64,000 bases of DNA from Craterilacuibacter sinensis (GTDB lineage: Bacteria > Pseudomonadota > Gammaproteobacteria > Burkholderiales > Chromobacteriaceae): contig NZ_WSSB01000008.1 of NCBI RefSeq assembly GCF_009831765.1, positions 1-64,000 of the forward strand, in the 5' to 3' direction. Of this stretch, positions 26,270 through 33,328 are shown piece after piece. Position 1 is the first letter of the stretch. Each line of letters opens with the position of its first letter. The notes under the pieces are model-generated. The model worked only from the letters and a program-made list of their open reading frames with translations. It searched no databases and had not been told where the DNA came from. Both the position numbers and the translations under genes were made by a program.

Positions 26270-26437
26270 TCAGCCCTGCCGCTCTCTTTGTCCCACGCGA
26301 TCACGCGTGACACCCTCCAGAAACGACTTGATGGCATGGAGCGCCCGATCACGGTTCTGGGCTTTCTCCCGTTCCGGGCAACGCTTGATACGCCAGGCGG
26401 CCAGTTGCATCTGCTGGCGGGCAAAGTCGCGGCTCAT
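26270..26437 (-). CDS. Small 55-residue phage-type protein
   Basis: MSRDFARQQMQLAAWRIKRC, then PEREKAQNRDRALHAIKSF and LEGVTRDRVGQRERQG. The start overlaps the ydaT-like stop as ATGA (26434-26437), a strong sign of a real, coupled gene. It is basic and helical. Function unknown. Confidence 0.6.
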   Translation of the reverse strand: MSRDFARQQMQLAAWRIKRCPEREKAQNRDRALHAIKSFLEGVTRDRVGQRERQG

Positions 26438-27009
26438 GCCGGCGATACCTGTACCAACTGGTTACGGACAAAACTCAGCGAATGCTGGATCTCGGCCGCG
26501 GCCTGTTCCAGCTCCAGCTCGGCCGACTTGAGACGTTCCACATCCAGTTGCTCGCCCAGGCTGGCAAATGCCGCGACGCCCTCGCCCGCTTCACGCGCCA
26601 GGCGTGTCATCAAGGGGGCATGCGCCTGCGCCTGATTGCCCATCACCCGTAGACCGACCGACAGGCCGACCCGCGACAACATCTCGGTCGCCGCTGACAG
26701 GCGCAGATCCAGAGGCAGCGCCAGCAGAACCAGCGGCACCATATTGGCCGGCAGCAAACTGGTGTCTTTGGACTGGTCATCCAGCCAGCGCACCAGGCGC
26801 TGATTATTGGTTTTCATGACGGTCACCGGATCGATGCAGGGACCGGCGCGATGGAAGTCCACCAACCAGACCGCATCGAAGCCGAGCTGGTAGTAGGACT
26901 CGACAATCTCGGCAGCTACGGTCTCATTGGACCAACGCTTACGCTGGCGCCAAGCGCCGACATGATCACGCAACACACTGATCCATGTTTGATGTGGGTT
27001 TGCTTTCAT
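26434..27009 (-). CDS. YdaT-like phage protein
   Basis: 191 residues from the ATG at 27009 (MKANPHQTWISVLRDHVGAW). The stretch RWSNETVAAEIVESYYQLGF and the later RLVRWLDDQSKDTSLLPANM, then VPLVLLALPLDLR, match the pattern of YdaT of the Rac prophage. YdaT proteins are a second DNA-binding regulator placed where lambda has cII, and are toxic when overproduced in E. coli. A YdaS-like gene lies upstream and the cI-type repressor is divergent, so the position also fits. Confidence 0.75.
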   Translation of the reverse strand: MKANPHQTWISVLRDHVGAWRQRKRWSNETVAAEIVESYYQLGFDAVWLVDFHRAGPCIDPVTVMKTNNQRLVRWLDDQSKDTSLLPANMVPLVLLALPLDLRLSAATEMLSRVGLSVGLRVMGNQAQAHAPLMTRLAREAGEGVAAFASLGEQLDVERLKSAELELEQAAAEIQHSLSFVRNQLVQVSPA

Positions 27010-27176
27010 GACGCGCTCCAATACAGCCACTACAGTGAATAAAAACGCCGGCCAAGACCGGCAAAGCTCGCCCAGGCAAGGGCAAGCAAGGGAAACCTTC
27101 AACCGTCGTGCGAGTCACTAACGGAGGCTGTTGCATGCAAAGGACTAGTGCTACTGCGCTCGATGTCAAAAAGACA

Positions 27177-27377
27177 CTACAAGCTCTGTTCTTTCGACTG
27201 TTGAAGCCATTCCTTCCGATCAAGACGGGCTAACGCTTGATGGCACCTCACCAAAACGTAGGCTGACCCATTTGGTACATCATCGCCCCATTGAGATACC
27301 GCGCTTGGATTCACCTCTGCCGCCTTTGCGAGAGCAGCTTGCGAACCAAAATAATTTAGTGCGGTCGTTTTCTTCAT
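27177..27377 (-). CDS. YdaS-like Cro-type repressor
   Basis: 66 residues, MKKTTALNYFGSQAALAKAA, then EVNPSAVSQWGDDVPNGSAY. This is a Cro-type helix-turn-helix protein of the YdaS family, commonly paired with YdaT in prophages. It is the first gene of the leftward operon. The ATG lies just left of the three repeated operators, so it should be repressed by the divergent CI-like protein and compete with it for the operators. Confidence 0.85.
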   Translation of the reverse strand: MKKTTALNYFGSQAALAKAAEVNPSAVSQWGDDVPNGSAYVLVRCHQALARLDRKEWLQQSKEQSL

Positions 27378-27384
27378 ACGTGAA

Positions 27385-27448
27385 ATTTAGCATACTAAAT
27401 GACAGACGTGCAAGCATGCTAAATCTATCAGGGTTTAGAATTCTGAAC
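27385..27448. promoter_or_regulatory. Tripartite CI/Cro operator, 24-bp spacing
   Basis: Three 16-bp dyads related to ATTTAGCATGCTAAAT lie between ydaS and cI: 27385-27400 (ATTTAGCATACTAAAT), 27409-27424 (right half perfect) and 27433-27448 (GTTTAGAATTCTGAAC). Their starts are exactly 24 bp apart, as in the lambda OR region. TAGAAT at 27436-27441 is a good -10 for cI, placing its start point at or next to the ATG. Confidence 0.75.
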
Positions 27449-28153
27449 ATGACACTGGCAGAACGAGTAATTTTAGCTATCAAGCACTCTAGGAAATCCC
27501 AAAGGGAGATCGCGGGCGAAATCGGCATTTCACCTGGCGCACTCACTCTGTGGAAAACAGGCGAAACCAAAGACATAAAATCAACGCACTTGCATAAAGC
27601 TGCAAAAGCTCTTGGCGTTCACCCCGAGTGGCTTGCGACTGGGAAGGGTGAAATGTTGGCTCCGAACCTTGGAGCAGCCATCCAAACGCCATGGCGTCCT
27701 GTAGTAGTGATAAATAGTGATGAAGACATTGAGCATGATGTCATAGCCATCCCTCGCTACACGGTAAAGGCCTCTGCTGGCAATGGAGAACCAGTGCTAG
27801 AAATTGATACTAAGGGGCAACCAAACTACTGCCGAGGAGGCTGGGCTAAACGTAATGGCTACAAAGCGGAAGACTTGTTTTCTATTGTCGCTAACGGCGA
27901 CAGTATGGAACCAACCATACCGAATGGGGCTAGTCTGATCGTACATAAACAGAACGAGATAGTTAGCGGGAAAGTACATGTAATTTGCAAAGGCAATGAG
28001 TGCTACGTTAAGCGACTGATCCTTCAGATGGATGGGAGCTTATTGGCACGGTCTGATAATCGCGAAAATTACAAAGATATGGAACTACGCCCTGAAGATC
28101 CCGAAACATTACATATCGTTGGCCAGGTCGTATCAGTAAGTTTTAACTTATAA
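27449..28153 (+). CDS. CI-like prophage repressor (HTH plus S24 domain)
   Basis: 234 residues from the ATG at 27449 (MTLAERVILAIKHSRKSQRE). The N-terminal helix-turn-helix is SQREIAGEIGISPGALTLWK. The C-terminal S24 domain has the Ser in VANGDSMEPTIPNGAS and the Lys in ECYVKRLILQ. A clean Ala-Gly cleavage site is not obvious (KASAGNGEP is the nearest), so self-cleavage is possible but uncertain. The ATG follows the third operator directly, with a -10 hexamer 8-13 bp upstream, implying a leaderless or nearly leaderless mRNA, as for lambda cI from PRM. It should hold both operons of the element silent. Confidence 0.88.
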   Translation: MTLAERVILAIKHSRKSQREIAGEIGISPGALTLWKTGETKDIKSTHLHKAAKALGVHPEWLATGKGEMLAPNLGAAIQTPWRPVVVINSDEDIEHDVIAIPRYTVKASAGNGEPVLEIDTKGQPNYCRGGWAKRNGYKAEDLFSIVANGDSMEPTIPNGASLIVHKQNEIVSGKVHVICKGNECYVKRLILQMDGSLLARSDNRENYKDMELRPEDPETLHIVGQVVSVSFNL

Positions 28154-28176
28154 ATCACAGCCTAAATTAAGACAAA

Positions 28177-28202
28177 AGCATGTAGGCACATACCTACATG
28201 CT
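28177..28202 (+). terminator. Hairpin after cI
   Basis: A perfect 10-bp stem (AGCATGTAGG with CCTACATGCT) has a 6-nt loop, 24 bp after the cI stop. No T-run follows, so it may be a weak terminator or a protein-binding dyad. Confidence 0.4.
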
Positions 28203-28380
28203 TCATCCATTAAGCAACAACCCACTCTTGTTTTTTCCTATCTCTCCGAATTCCTTCGGCAAAGATCTCACTTCCCTAGCACACCAAGCAGCATTACAGC
28301 TCCCACTCAAGGCAGAGCAATCTTTTCTAGAGATCTAGAGATGCACTTGCGTTCCTAAAACCACTACTCCCAAACCAGAA

Positions 28381-28432
28381 ATTCAGCATGCTAAACTTTT
28401 ACCTTGACGCATCAAATTTAGCTTGCTAAATT
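28381..28432 (+). promoter_or_regulatory. CI-controlled rightward promoter
   Basis: Two further CI-type dyads, ATTCAGCATGCTAAAC (28381-28396) and ATTTAGCTTGCTAAAT (28416-28431), bracket a sigma70-like promoter: TTGACG at 28404-28409, 17 bp, then TAAATT at 28427-28432. The second dyad overlaps the -10. This is the natural start of the rightward operon leading to the tra-like genes and integrase. Confidence 0.65.
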
Positions 28433-28822
28433 GCCGACATGCCAGAGAACTTAATTTAAGAGCTCCGATCCTTAACAAAATAATCCACGTTACGACGCCA
28501 GACGCGACGGGCTGCAGCAACAGCACCGCAATGATGGCGTCAACAAGATCCCCACACCTCACCCTGATGCGCGAGGCCGGAATGGGTGGACAAAGCGCGA
28601 GCGACGTAGGCGCACCCACAGAAGGCAACGATGGCAGGCACTTAACGCAGAAGACGGAAACATGAGGCGCGGCAGAAGTGCAAGAAACAGGCGGGAGCGG
28701 CCTGAACACAACGGCTTGAACGACTGGCCGGCCGTAAGCGGCCAAACCCGCTACAAATAGCCCGCATCTCGCGGTGCGGCGACCAGGCACTAACAGATGA
28801 AAGCAAGGAACAGGAGACCCGT
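28433..28822 (+). other. Leader of the rightward operon, weak small ORFs only
   Basis: No gene is well supported. A 32-codon arginine-rich frame starts at 28662 (MRRGRSARNRRERPEHNGLN) behind a GACGGAA sequence and may be translated. The text around its 3' part (28713-28746) resembles that after the next gene (29011-29045), suggesting a partial duplication. Confidence 0.3.
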
Positions 28823-29014
28823 ATGGCAAGCACAACACACTGCGCAGGGCCGCTGCGATATGCGCCATTCCCGAAAAAAAAGCGCCCCAATGGAGTGCGC
28901 ATGAACAAGCTGCTGACTTGCCGCACACGATGGGGTCACCCCCACAGCAATTGGCGCCACCACTATTACCGGTTCCGTAAAGCAGTTGCCAGCGCCCTGA
29001 GCATGACAGTTTGA
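28823..29014 (+). CDS. Small basic phage-type protein
   Basis: 63 residues, MASTTHCAGPLRYAPFPKKK, then MNKLLTCRTRWGHPHSNWRH and HYYRFRKAVASALSMTV. GGAG lies at normal spacing before the ATG. Basic and His/Trp-rich. I do not recognise it. An internal ATG at residue 27 is an alternative start. Confidence 0.5.
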   Translation: MASTTHCAGPLRYAPFPKKKRPNGVRMNKLLTCRTRWGHPHSNWRHHYYRFRKAVASALSMTV

Positions 29015-29090
29015 ACGACTGCCCCCGTCAGGGGCCACACCCGAGCCGCTTCATCGAGGCGGTTGGGGTGTCCATCATAGGAGCAGGCCA

Positions 29091-29543
29091 ATGAAAGCAG
29101 CATCCGCAAGCCCAGCCGCCACCTTGCCCCTGGTTGCGGTCAGCCCGTCACAGCAACGACGGATTTTTGAGGCGGTATGTGAAGCCTCCGGCCACTGCAA
29201 ACTGGAGAGCTGGCCGGCCAGCATGGGCGTGTCTGGTCCCGAAAAACTAGCCAACGACCTATTGGCAGCGGCCAGGCTGATCAACCAGATAGACATACCT
29301 TCCCAAACAGCGCCCCAGCAAGCACCGCCGGCCGCTTTGATTCCAGCGCACGGCCATGCCTGGCTACTGGATCTCAGCCAGCCCAATGCCGTCGATTTCC
29401 ACTACCTGGTCGATGGTCAGGTCATCAAGAGCTACCCGCACACCGATCCGGCATCCGCGGCTATTTTCGCGCTCAGTATCGCCCTGGATCTGGCACGACC
29501 ATCAAGCCGTCCGGATGGTTCGTCCACCCCTGCGACAGCCTAA
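29091..29543 (+). CDS. Hypothetical protein of the integrated element
   Basis: 150 residues, MKAASASPAATLPLVAVSPS, preceded by AGGAGCAGGCCA. The middle is proline-rich and the second half contains GHAWLLDLSQPNAVDFHYLV, then DGQVIKSYPHTDPASAAIFA, which looks like a small alpha/beta domain. No family is recognised. It is co-directional with the rest of the rightward operon. Confidence 0.6.
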   Translation: MKAASASPAATLPLVAVSPSQQRRIFEAVCEASGHCKLESWPASMGVSGPEKLANDLLAAARLINQIDIPSQTAPQQAPPAALIPAHGHAWLLDLSQPNAVDFHYLVDGQVIKSYPHTDPASAAIFALSIALDLARPSSRPDGSSTPATA

Positions 29544-29860
29544 GCGCACCCCGTTTTCGTGTTGTTTGATCTCTGCGCTACGACCTGCGCAGCGGCTTAG
29601 GCCGGGTTATCCGGGTCACGCACTCTGACCCACCAGGTTGAGGAGTGCAAACGGCAGGCGCCAGCCATCCGGCAGTCCGATGGCGCCATCCCCCTTGTCA
29701 GAAATCACCCGTATCCCTTTGCTATTCATTCGACCAGCACGCAAGAAGGTAAGCCATGAGCCCCAGGCTGTTTAGCGTCCGCGCCAGTCATCTTTGCCTT
29801 GTATCGCGCCGCGTGTTTTCAGAACGTGAGTTTGCACAAACCTCAAACTTAGGACATCAC
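29544..29860 (+). other. Gap in the rightward operon
   Basis: About 317 bp. A possible 35-codon frame with a GTG start follows GAGGA near 29640, and an in-frame upstream extension of the next gene reaches 29756. Neither is convincing. Nothing else is seen. Confidence 0.35.
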
Positions 29861-30043
29861 ATGCATGACTTTGAATACCAACTGAACCAAGAAGTACAGC
29901 TCACCCTATCTGCCGAAAAGGGCGTCGTGATTGGGCGTGCAGAATACAGCACGGGCACAAAATCCTATCTCGTGCGTTATGTCACCGCAGATGGCCGCCA
30001 GGCAGAGGCGTGGTGGGATGAAGCCGCCATCACTGACGCGTAA
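29861..30043 (+). CDS. Small conserved-looking protein, unknown
   Basis: 60 residues from the ATG at 29861 (MHDFEYQLNQEVQLTLSAEK), chosen because AGGA lies 6 nt upstream. A longer form from 29756 would add 35 residues of poor quality. The sequence GVVIGRAEYSTGTKSYLVRY, then ADGRQAEAWWDEAAI, looks like a small beta-barrel (SH3/Tudor-like) domain. Function unknown. Confidence 0.6.
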   Translation: MHDFEYQLNQEVQLTLSAEKGVVIGRAEYSTGTKSYLVRYVTADGRQAEAWWDEAAITDA

Positions 30044-30169
30044 ACAGGCAGGCGCATAGCGCCACCGCCATGACGGCCTCCTTAAGCGAGGCCACTTCAA
30101 GGGAACGTCCGCTAAACCCGATAGCAAGGGTGGTCGGCGCCACCCCATACCTTCCCAGGGAGAAACACC

Positions 30170-30337
30170 ATGGATGAAATCAAACTGCTGGACGCTTCCG
30201 ACACCGCCCTGCGCACGCTGCGCCGTTCGGGCTGGATCATCAAATCGCCCTACTTTACCGCCGCCGGCGAGCCGGTCTTTATCGCGGTGCGCCCAACCAC
30301 CGGTGCGCCCCAGCGGGTCATTGCCACGGTGCGCTGA
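30170..30337 (+). CDS. Small 55-residue protein, unknown
   Basis: MDEIKLLDASDTALRTLRRS, then GWIIKSPYFTAAGEPVFIAV and RPTTGAPQRVIATVR. AGGGAGAAACACC precedes the ATG, a good ribosome binding site. GC-rich codon use matches its neighbours. Function unknown. Confidence 0.6.
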   Translation: MDEIKLLDASDTALRTLRRSGWIIKSPYFTAAGEPVFIAVRPTTGAPQRVIATVR

Positions 30338-30388
30338 CTTATTTGCCGTCCATGTTCATGACACGTCATGTCCTCGCATTAACACGGT

Positions 30389-30447
30389 ATGAACACCCCA
30401 TGAACCCGAAATGAACACCGTATGAACAGGAATAAGCGTGCATGAAC
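30389..30447 (+). repeat. 11-bp phased direct repeats before traK-like gene
   Basis: ATGAAC occurs at 30389, 30400, 30411 and 30422, exactly 11 bp apart, with a fifth copy at 30442 that is the start of the traK-like gene. An inverted half-site GTTCAT lies near 30354. About one helical turn per repeat indicates protein binding on one face. Candidate roles are the binding site of the TraK-like protein at an origin of transfer, or autoregulation. Confidence 0.65.
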
Positions 30448-30786
30448 AGCGAACAGCAGCGCAAACAGGCAGTCAGGGCGCTGCCGGGGCGAGAACGGCC
30501 AATCAATAAGACGGCCGCGCTACGGATGCTTTTACCGGAGATCGAGGCGGCCATGGCGCGCGGTGTCAGTCAGGCCGAGCTGGTGCAGTCCCTCGCCGCT
30601 GCCGGCCTGACACTCACGCTGGATCAGCTGCGCGTCACCCTGTACCGCATCCGCCACCCCAAACGAAAGCCGCCTCATGCGCCAAGCCAGGCCGTCCCGC
30701 CGGCCCTACCCATTCCCCGCACACCGGCGCCTTCAAGCGCCGGTTTTGATTACCAGCAGTACCGTGACAAACCCACCGATTGGTAA
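30442..30786 (+). CDS. TraK-like DNA-binding protein
   Basis: 114 residues, MNSEQQRKQAVRALPGRERP. The central part AALRMLLPEIEAAMARGVSQ, then AELVQSLAAAGLTLTLDQLR and VTLYRIRHPKRKPP, resembles the helix-turn-helix of IncP TraK, which binds and bends the transfer origin. The C-terminus is a proline-rich tail. It is followed after 4 bp by a TraL-like ATPase, the same order as traK-traL on IncP plasmids, which supports the assignment more than the sequence alone. The 11-bp repeats overlap its start. Confidence 0.5.
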   Translation: MNSEQQRKQAVRALPGRERPINKTAALRMLLPEIEAAMARGVSQAELVQSLAAAGLTLTLDQLRVTLYRIRHPKRKPPHAPSQAVPPALPIPRTPAPSSAGFDYQQYRDKPTDW

Positions 30787-30790
30787 AGCC

Positions 30791-31537
30791 ATGACCCAAG
30801 ACACCATCCATATCGTATTGCAAGGCAAAGGCGGCGTCGGCAAGAGCCTGATCGCCAGCCTGATTGCCCAGTCCATCACCGACAACGGCCGTCCGCTGCT
30901 GGCCATCGATACCGATCCGGTCAACCAGACGCTGGCCCGTTACCAGGCACTGAATGTCTGCACCCTGCCGCTGCTCGACCGCGAACGCCAGGTCAACAGC
31001 CGCGCCATCGACGACATGATCGAATGGCTGCTGGCGCATGACGGCGACAGTGTGGTCGACAACGGCGCGACCAGCTTTATTCCGGTTACCGGCTATCTGG
31101 CCGAGACCGGTGCGCTGGCGGTGCTGCGCGATGTCGGCAAGCAGGTCCTGCTGCACAGCGTTCTGGTGGGCGGGCAAGCAATGGAGGACACCCTGGCCGG
31201 CCTGTCCGCGCTACTGGCCAGTACCGATGCCCCGGTGGTGGTGTGGCTGAATGAATTCTTTGGCCCGGTCGAACGGGAGGGGCGCAGCTTTACCGAGTCC
31301 AGTCTCTATCTCAAATACCGGGCGCGCATTGCCGGCGTCGTCACCCTGCAACGGCGCAATAGCGAGACCTACGGCCGTGATCTGGCCTTGATGACCGAAA
31401 AGGCGCTGACCTTCGAACAAGCACTCAAGCATGAAGCCTTCGGCACCATGCCGCGCCATCGCTTATGGCAGATCCGCGAGGATGTCAGCCGCCAGCTGCA
31501 ACCCCTCCTGAATCCGCCGCAGGCTGCAGCGGCATGA
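30791..31537 (+). CDS. TraL-like ParA-superfamily ATPase
   Basis: 248 residues from the ATG at 30791. The Walker A is LQGKGGVGKSLIASLIAQSI, followed by LLAIDTDPVNQTLARYQALN, then VVDNGATSFIPVTGYL. These stretches match the pattern of TraL of IncP plasmids, a deviant Walker A ATPase encoded beside the transfer origin. TraL's exact role is poorly understood. No relaxase or mating-pair genes are present in the window, so if this element moves by conjugation it would need a helper. Confidence 0.8.
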   Translation: MTQDTIHIVLQGKGGVGKSLIASLIAQSITDNGRPLLAIDTDPVNQTLARYQALNVCTLPLLDRERQVNSRAIDDMIEWLLAHDGDSVVDNGATSFIPVTGYLAETGALAVLRDVGKQVLLHSVLVGGQAMEDTLAGLSALLASTDAPVVVWLNEFFGPVEREGRSFTESSLYLKYRARIAGVVTLQRRNSETYGRDLALMTEKALTFEQALKHEAFGTMPRHRLWQIREDVSRQLQPLLNPPQAAAA

Positions 31538-31601
31538 AACAGCCAGCCGGGCATGTAACAGCGCCGCTCGACGGCCACACCATCTTGAAAGAAAGATCAT
31601 C

Positions 31602-32003
31602 ATGACTACCGCCAAACCCCACCCCAAAACAGCCCCCGCCACCGCCTGCTCCGCAGCAGGCAATCCCGAACTCAAATACCTCACCCTGATTGAGGATACC
31701 GGCTTCGAAATCGTCAGGGGGCGCAAGATCAGGATGGCCCGCTTTCGCTGCATCTGCGGCAAGGAAGCCGTTCTCTCGGTCTATCGCGTCAGGGAAGGCC
31801 GGGTGAAAAGCTGTGGCTGCCTGAAAAAGGGCGTCAAATTGGGGCGGCCACGCGCTGATGGCGCAGAACCGATCCAGACCTGCAAACCTTATGTACCGAC
31901 CACGCCCGGCGCCCGCCACTTCAAGGAGCGTCATGTGCAAGGTGACACCATAGGCACCCGCCCCATGCCGGAAGGCGGAATCTCCAGCCTGGAACTCATC
32001 TGA
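31602..32003 (+). CDS. Phage-type zinc-knuckle protein
   Basis: 133 residues. A segment FRCICGKEAVLSVYRVREGR, then VKSCGCLKKG, has the C-x-C-G ... S-C-G-C-L layout seen at the start of many small phage proteins and homing-endonuclease-like proteins. Start MTTAKPHPKTAPATA with AAAGAAAGATC upstream. The C-terminus is variable. Function unknown. Confidence 0.6.
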   Translation: MTTAKPHPKTAPATACSAAGNPELKYLTLIEDTGFEIVRGRKIRMARFRCICGKEAVLSVYRVREGRVKSCGCLKKGVKLGRPRADGAEPIQTCKPYVPTTPGARHFKERHVQGDTIGTRPMPEGGISSLELI

Positions 32004-32085
32004 ACAAATACACCGTCCAGATAAGCCAGCATCACCGTCAGCCGCCCCATCTTAATGCCCTACTTCTCTTTGACTGGACACACCC

Positions 32086-32403
32086 ATGAAACTGTTTGCC
32101 CCCATCGAGCATCCCCGTGACATCCGCTGCAAGCTTGGCCTGAACCAGCAAGCATTCTGGTCCGCCATCGGCGTTACCCAGTCCGGCGGCAGCCGCTATG
32201 AAGCCGGCCGCAATATGCCGAAGCCAACGCGAGAACTGCTGCGCCTGGTCCATATCGAACAGATCGACCTCGCCAAGATCAAGCACGAGGATCTGGCCAT
32301 CGTTGCGTATCTGGCAGAAAGCCATCCCGATCTATACAAAAGCCTGCGCTCGGCAGTGAAGGGCCAACAGGTGAAAACCGAAGGTGAACAAGCGGCAGTC
32401 TAG
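32086..32403 (+). CDS. Helix-turn-helix regulator
   Basis: 105 residues. LGLNQQAFWSAIGVTQSGGS, then RYEAGRNMPKPTRELLRLVH, is an XRE-type helix-turn-helix. The C-terminal part (IVAYLAESHPDLYKSLRSAV) is helical. It probably regulates genes of the element. No dedicated operator was identified. Confidence 0.7.
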   Translation: MKLFAPIEHPRDIRCKLGLNQQAFWSAIGVTQSGGSRYEAGRNMPKPTRELLRLVHIEQIDLAKIKHEDLAIVAYLAESHPDLYKSLRSAVKGQQVKTEGEQAAV

Positions 32404-32540
32404 CAAGACGAGCCCGGGCGCAGCGCAGCGAGGCCCCTTCAGCTCACGTGACCGACTTGGCCGCAGCCGAGACAAGCCCGAACACAGATCCACACCACGA
32501 CCAGGCCCACATCGGGCCTTTCATATTGGCAAGGCGACCG

Positions 32541-32768
32541 ATGACCCGAGACCCCAGAAAACACCCCACACCTGGCGATGTGCTGAAACGCTTCGGCTGC
32601 ACCCGCAGCGTTGAGCGCATCGAGCTAAACCCCCGAGGCACGCTCACCACAGTGTTTTACAGCGGAAACCAGCACAGCACCATCAGCGCCTGGCGCAGCT
32701 GGGCCAGGCAGGACTGCACCATCATTGCGACAGGACAGCACACATGGCATTCCCCACCTTCGCCATGA
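32541..32768 (+). CDS. Small protein, first of a coupled trio
   Basis: 75 residues from the ATG at 32541 (MTRDPRKHPTPGDVLKRFGC). A longer in-frame form from 32448 is possible but has weaker codon quality. RIELNPRGTLTTVFYSGNQH suggests a small beta-rich domain. Its stop overlaps the next start as ATGA. Confidence 0.55.
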   Translation: MTRDPRKHPTPGDVLKRFGCTRSVERIELNPRGTLTTVFYSGNQHSTISAWRSWARQDCTIIATGQHTWHSPPSP

Positions 32769-32884
32769 CCCGACCAGAACATAACCCCCTCCTACTCAAG
32801 AATAAAGTGGAGGAGACAGCCCTATTTGGCTTCCGCATCACGCCGGCACATGGAAACAAAACTGCAAGGGGGTGCGAATGCTAG
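32765..32884 (+). CDS. 39-residue coupled small protein
   Basis: MTRPEHNPLLLKNKVEETAL, then FGFRITPAHGNKTARGCEC. Its start overlaps the previous stop (ATGA, 32765-32768) and its stop overlaps the next start (ATGCTAG, 32878-32884). Double overlap supports real translation. Function unknown. Confidence 0.5.
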   Translation: MTRPEHNPLLLKNKVEETALFGFRITPAHGNKTARGCEC

Positions 32885-32952
32885 GTCGCTGGGTTCACAT
32901 CGGCTACCGCAATGGCAAGCCACTACTGCGCTACATCACACCCCGCCACTGA
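32878..32952 (+). CDS. 24-residue coupled small protein
   Basis: MLGRWVHIGYRNGKPLLRYI, then TPRH. It has AAGGGGGTGCG before the ATG and overlaps the previous gene by 7 bp. Its stop lies in the loop of the terminator at 32941-32963. Function unknown. Confidence 0.45.
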   Translation: MLGRWVHIGYRNGKPLLRYITPRH

Positions 32953-32963
32953 GCGGGGTTTCT
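32941..32963 (+). terminator. Terminator before the excisionase-like gene
   Basis: A CCCCGC/GCGGGG stem with a 6-nt loop is followed by TTTCTTATT. It would separate the small-gene operon from the xis-int pair. Confidence 0.6.
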
Positions 32964-32977
32964 TATTGGAGGATGCA

Positions 32978-33328
32978 ATGGAATCGCACGAATCACTGGC
33001 CGCCGCACTGGCGTCGGCCATCTCCGCTCCCGCAAAACTCGCCGACCGGCTTGCCACACTAGAGTCGGAAGTGGCCGAGCTTCGGCACAAGGCCGCAACA
33101 TCCGCAAGTCCGATGGGTGGGCAGCGCCTGCTTGAGTGGGTGCCGTTATCACGCTACTGTGAAGCATCCGGCGAGTCGTCCGAGTGCATCCGCTCGCGCA
33201 GGCGCAGCGGAATCTGGCTGGAAGGCGTCGAATGGCGGCGCGCGGGCGACAAGAAAATCTGGATCAACCTGAAGGCAGTAGAGAAATGGGCATCAACAAG
33301 CAGCTCGGCACCGCGACGGTCGGCGTAA
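32978..33328 (+). CDS. Excisionase-like DNA-binding protein
   Basis: 116 residues from the ATG at 32978 (MESHESLAAALASAISAPAK), with GGAGG at good spacing. A coiled-coil-like N-terminus (LATLESEVAELRHKA) precedes a MerR/Xis-type winged helix: LLEWVPLSRYCEASGESSEC, then GIWLEGVEWRRAGDKKIWIN and LKAVEKW. It overlaps the integrase start by 43 bp. Position and fold suggest a directionality factor for excision. Confidence 0.65.
   Translation: MESHESLAAALASAISAPAKLADRLATLESEVAELRHKAATSASPMGGQRLLEWVPLSRYCEASGESSECIRSRRRSGIWLEGVEWRRAGDKKIWINLKAVEKWASTSSSAPRRSA

Noticed and set aside
28423-28665. 80-codon plus-strand frame after the rightward promoter
   Set aside because: Low-quality sequence, no good ribosome binding site, and it starts inside the operator.
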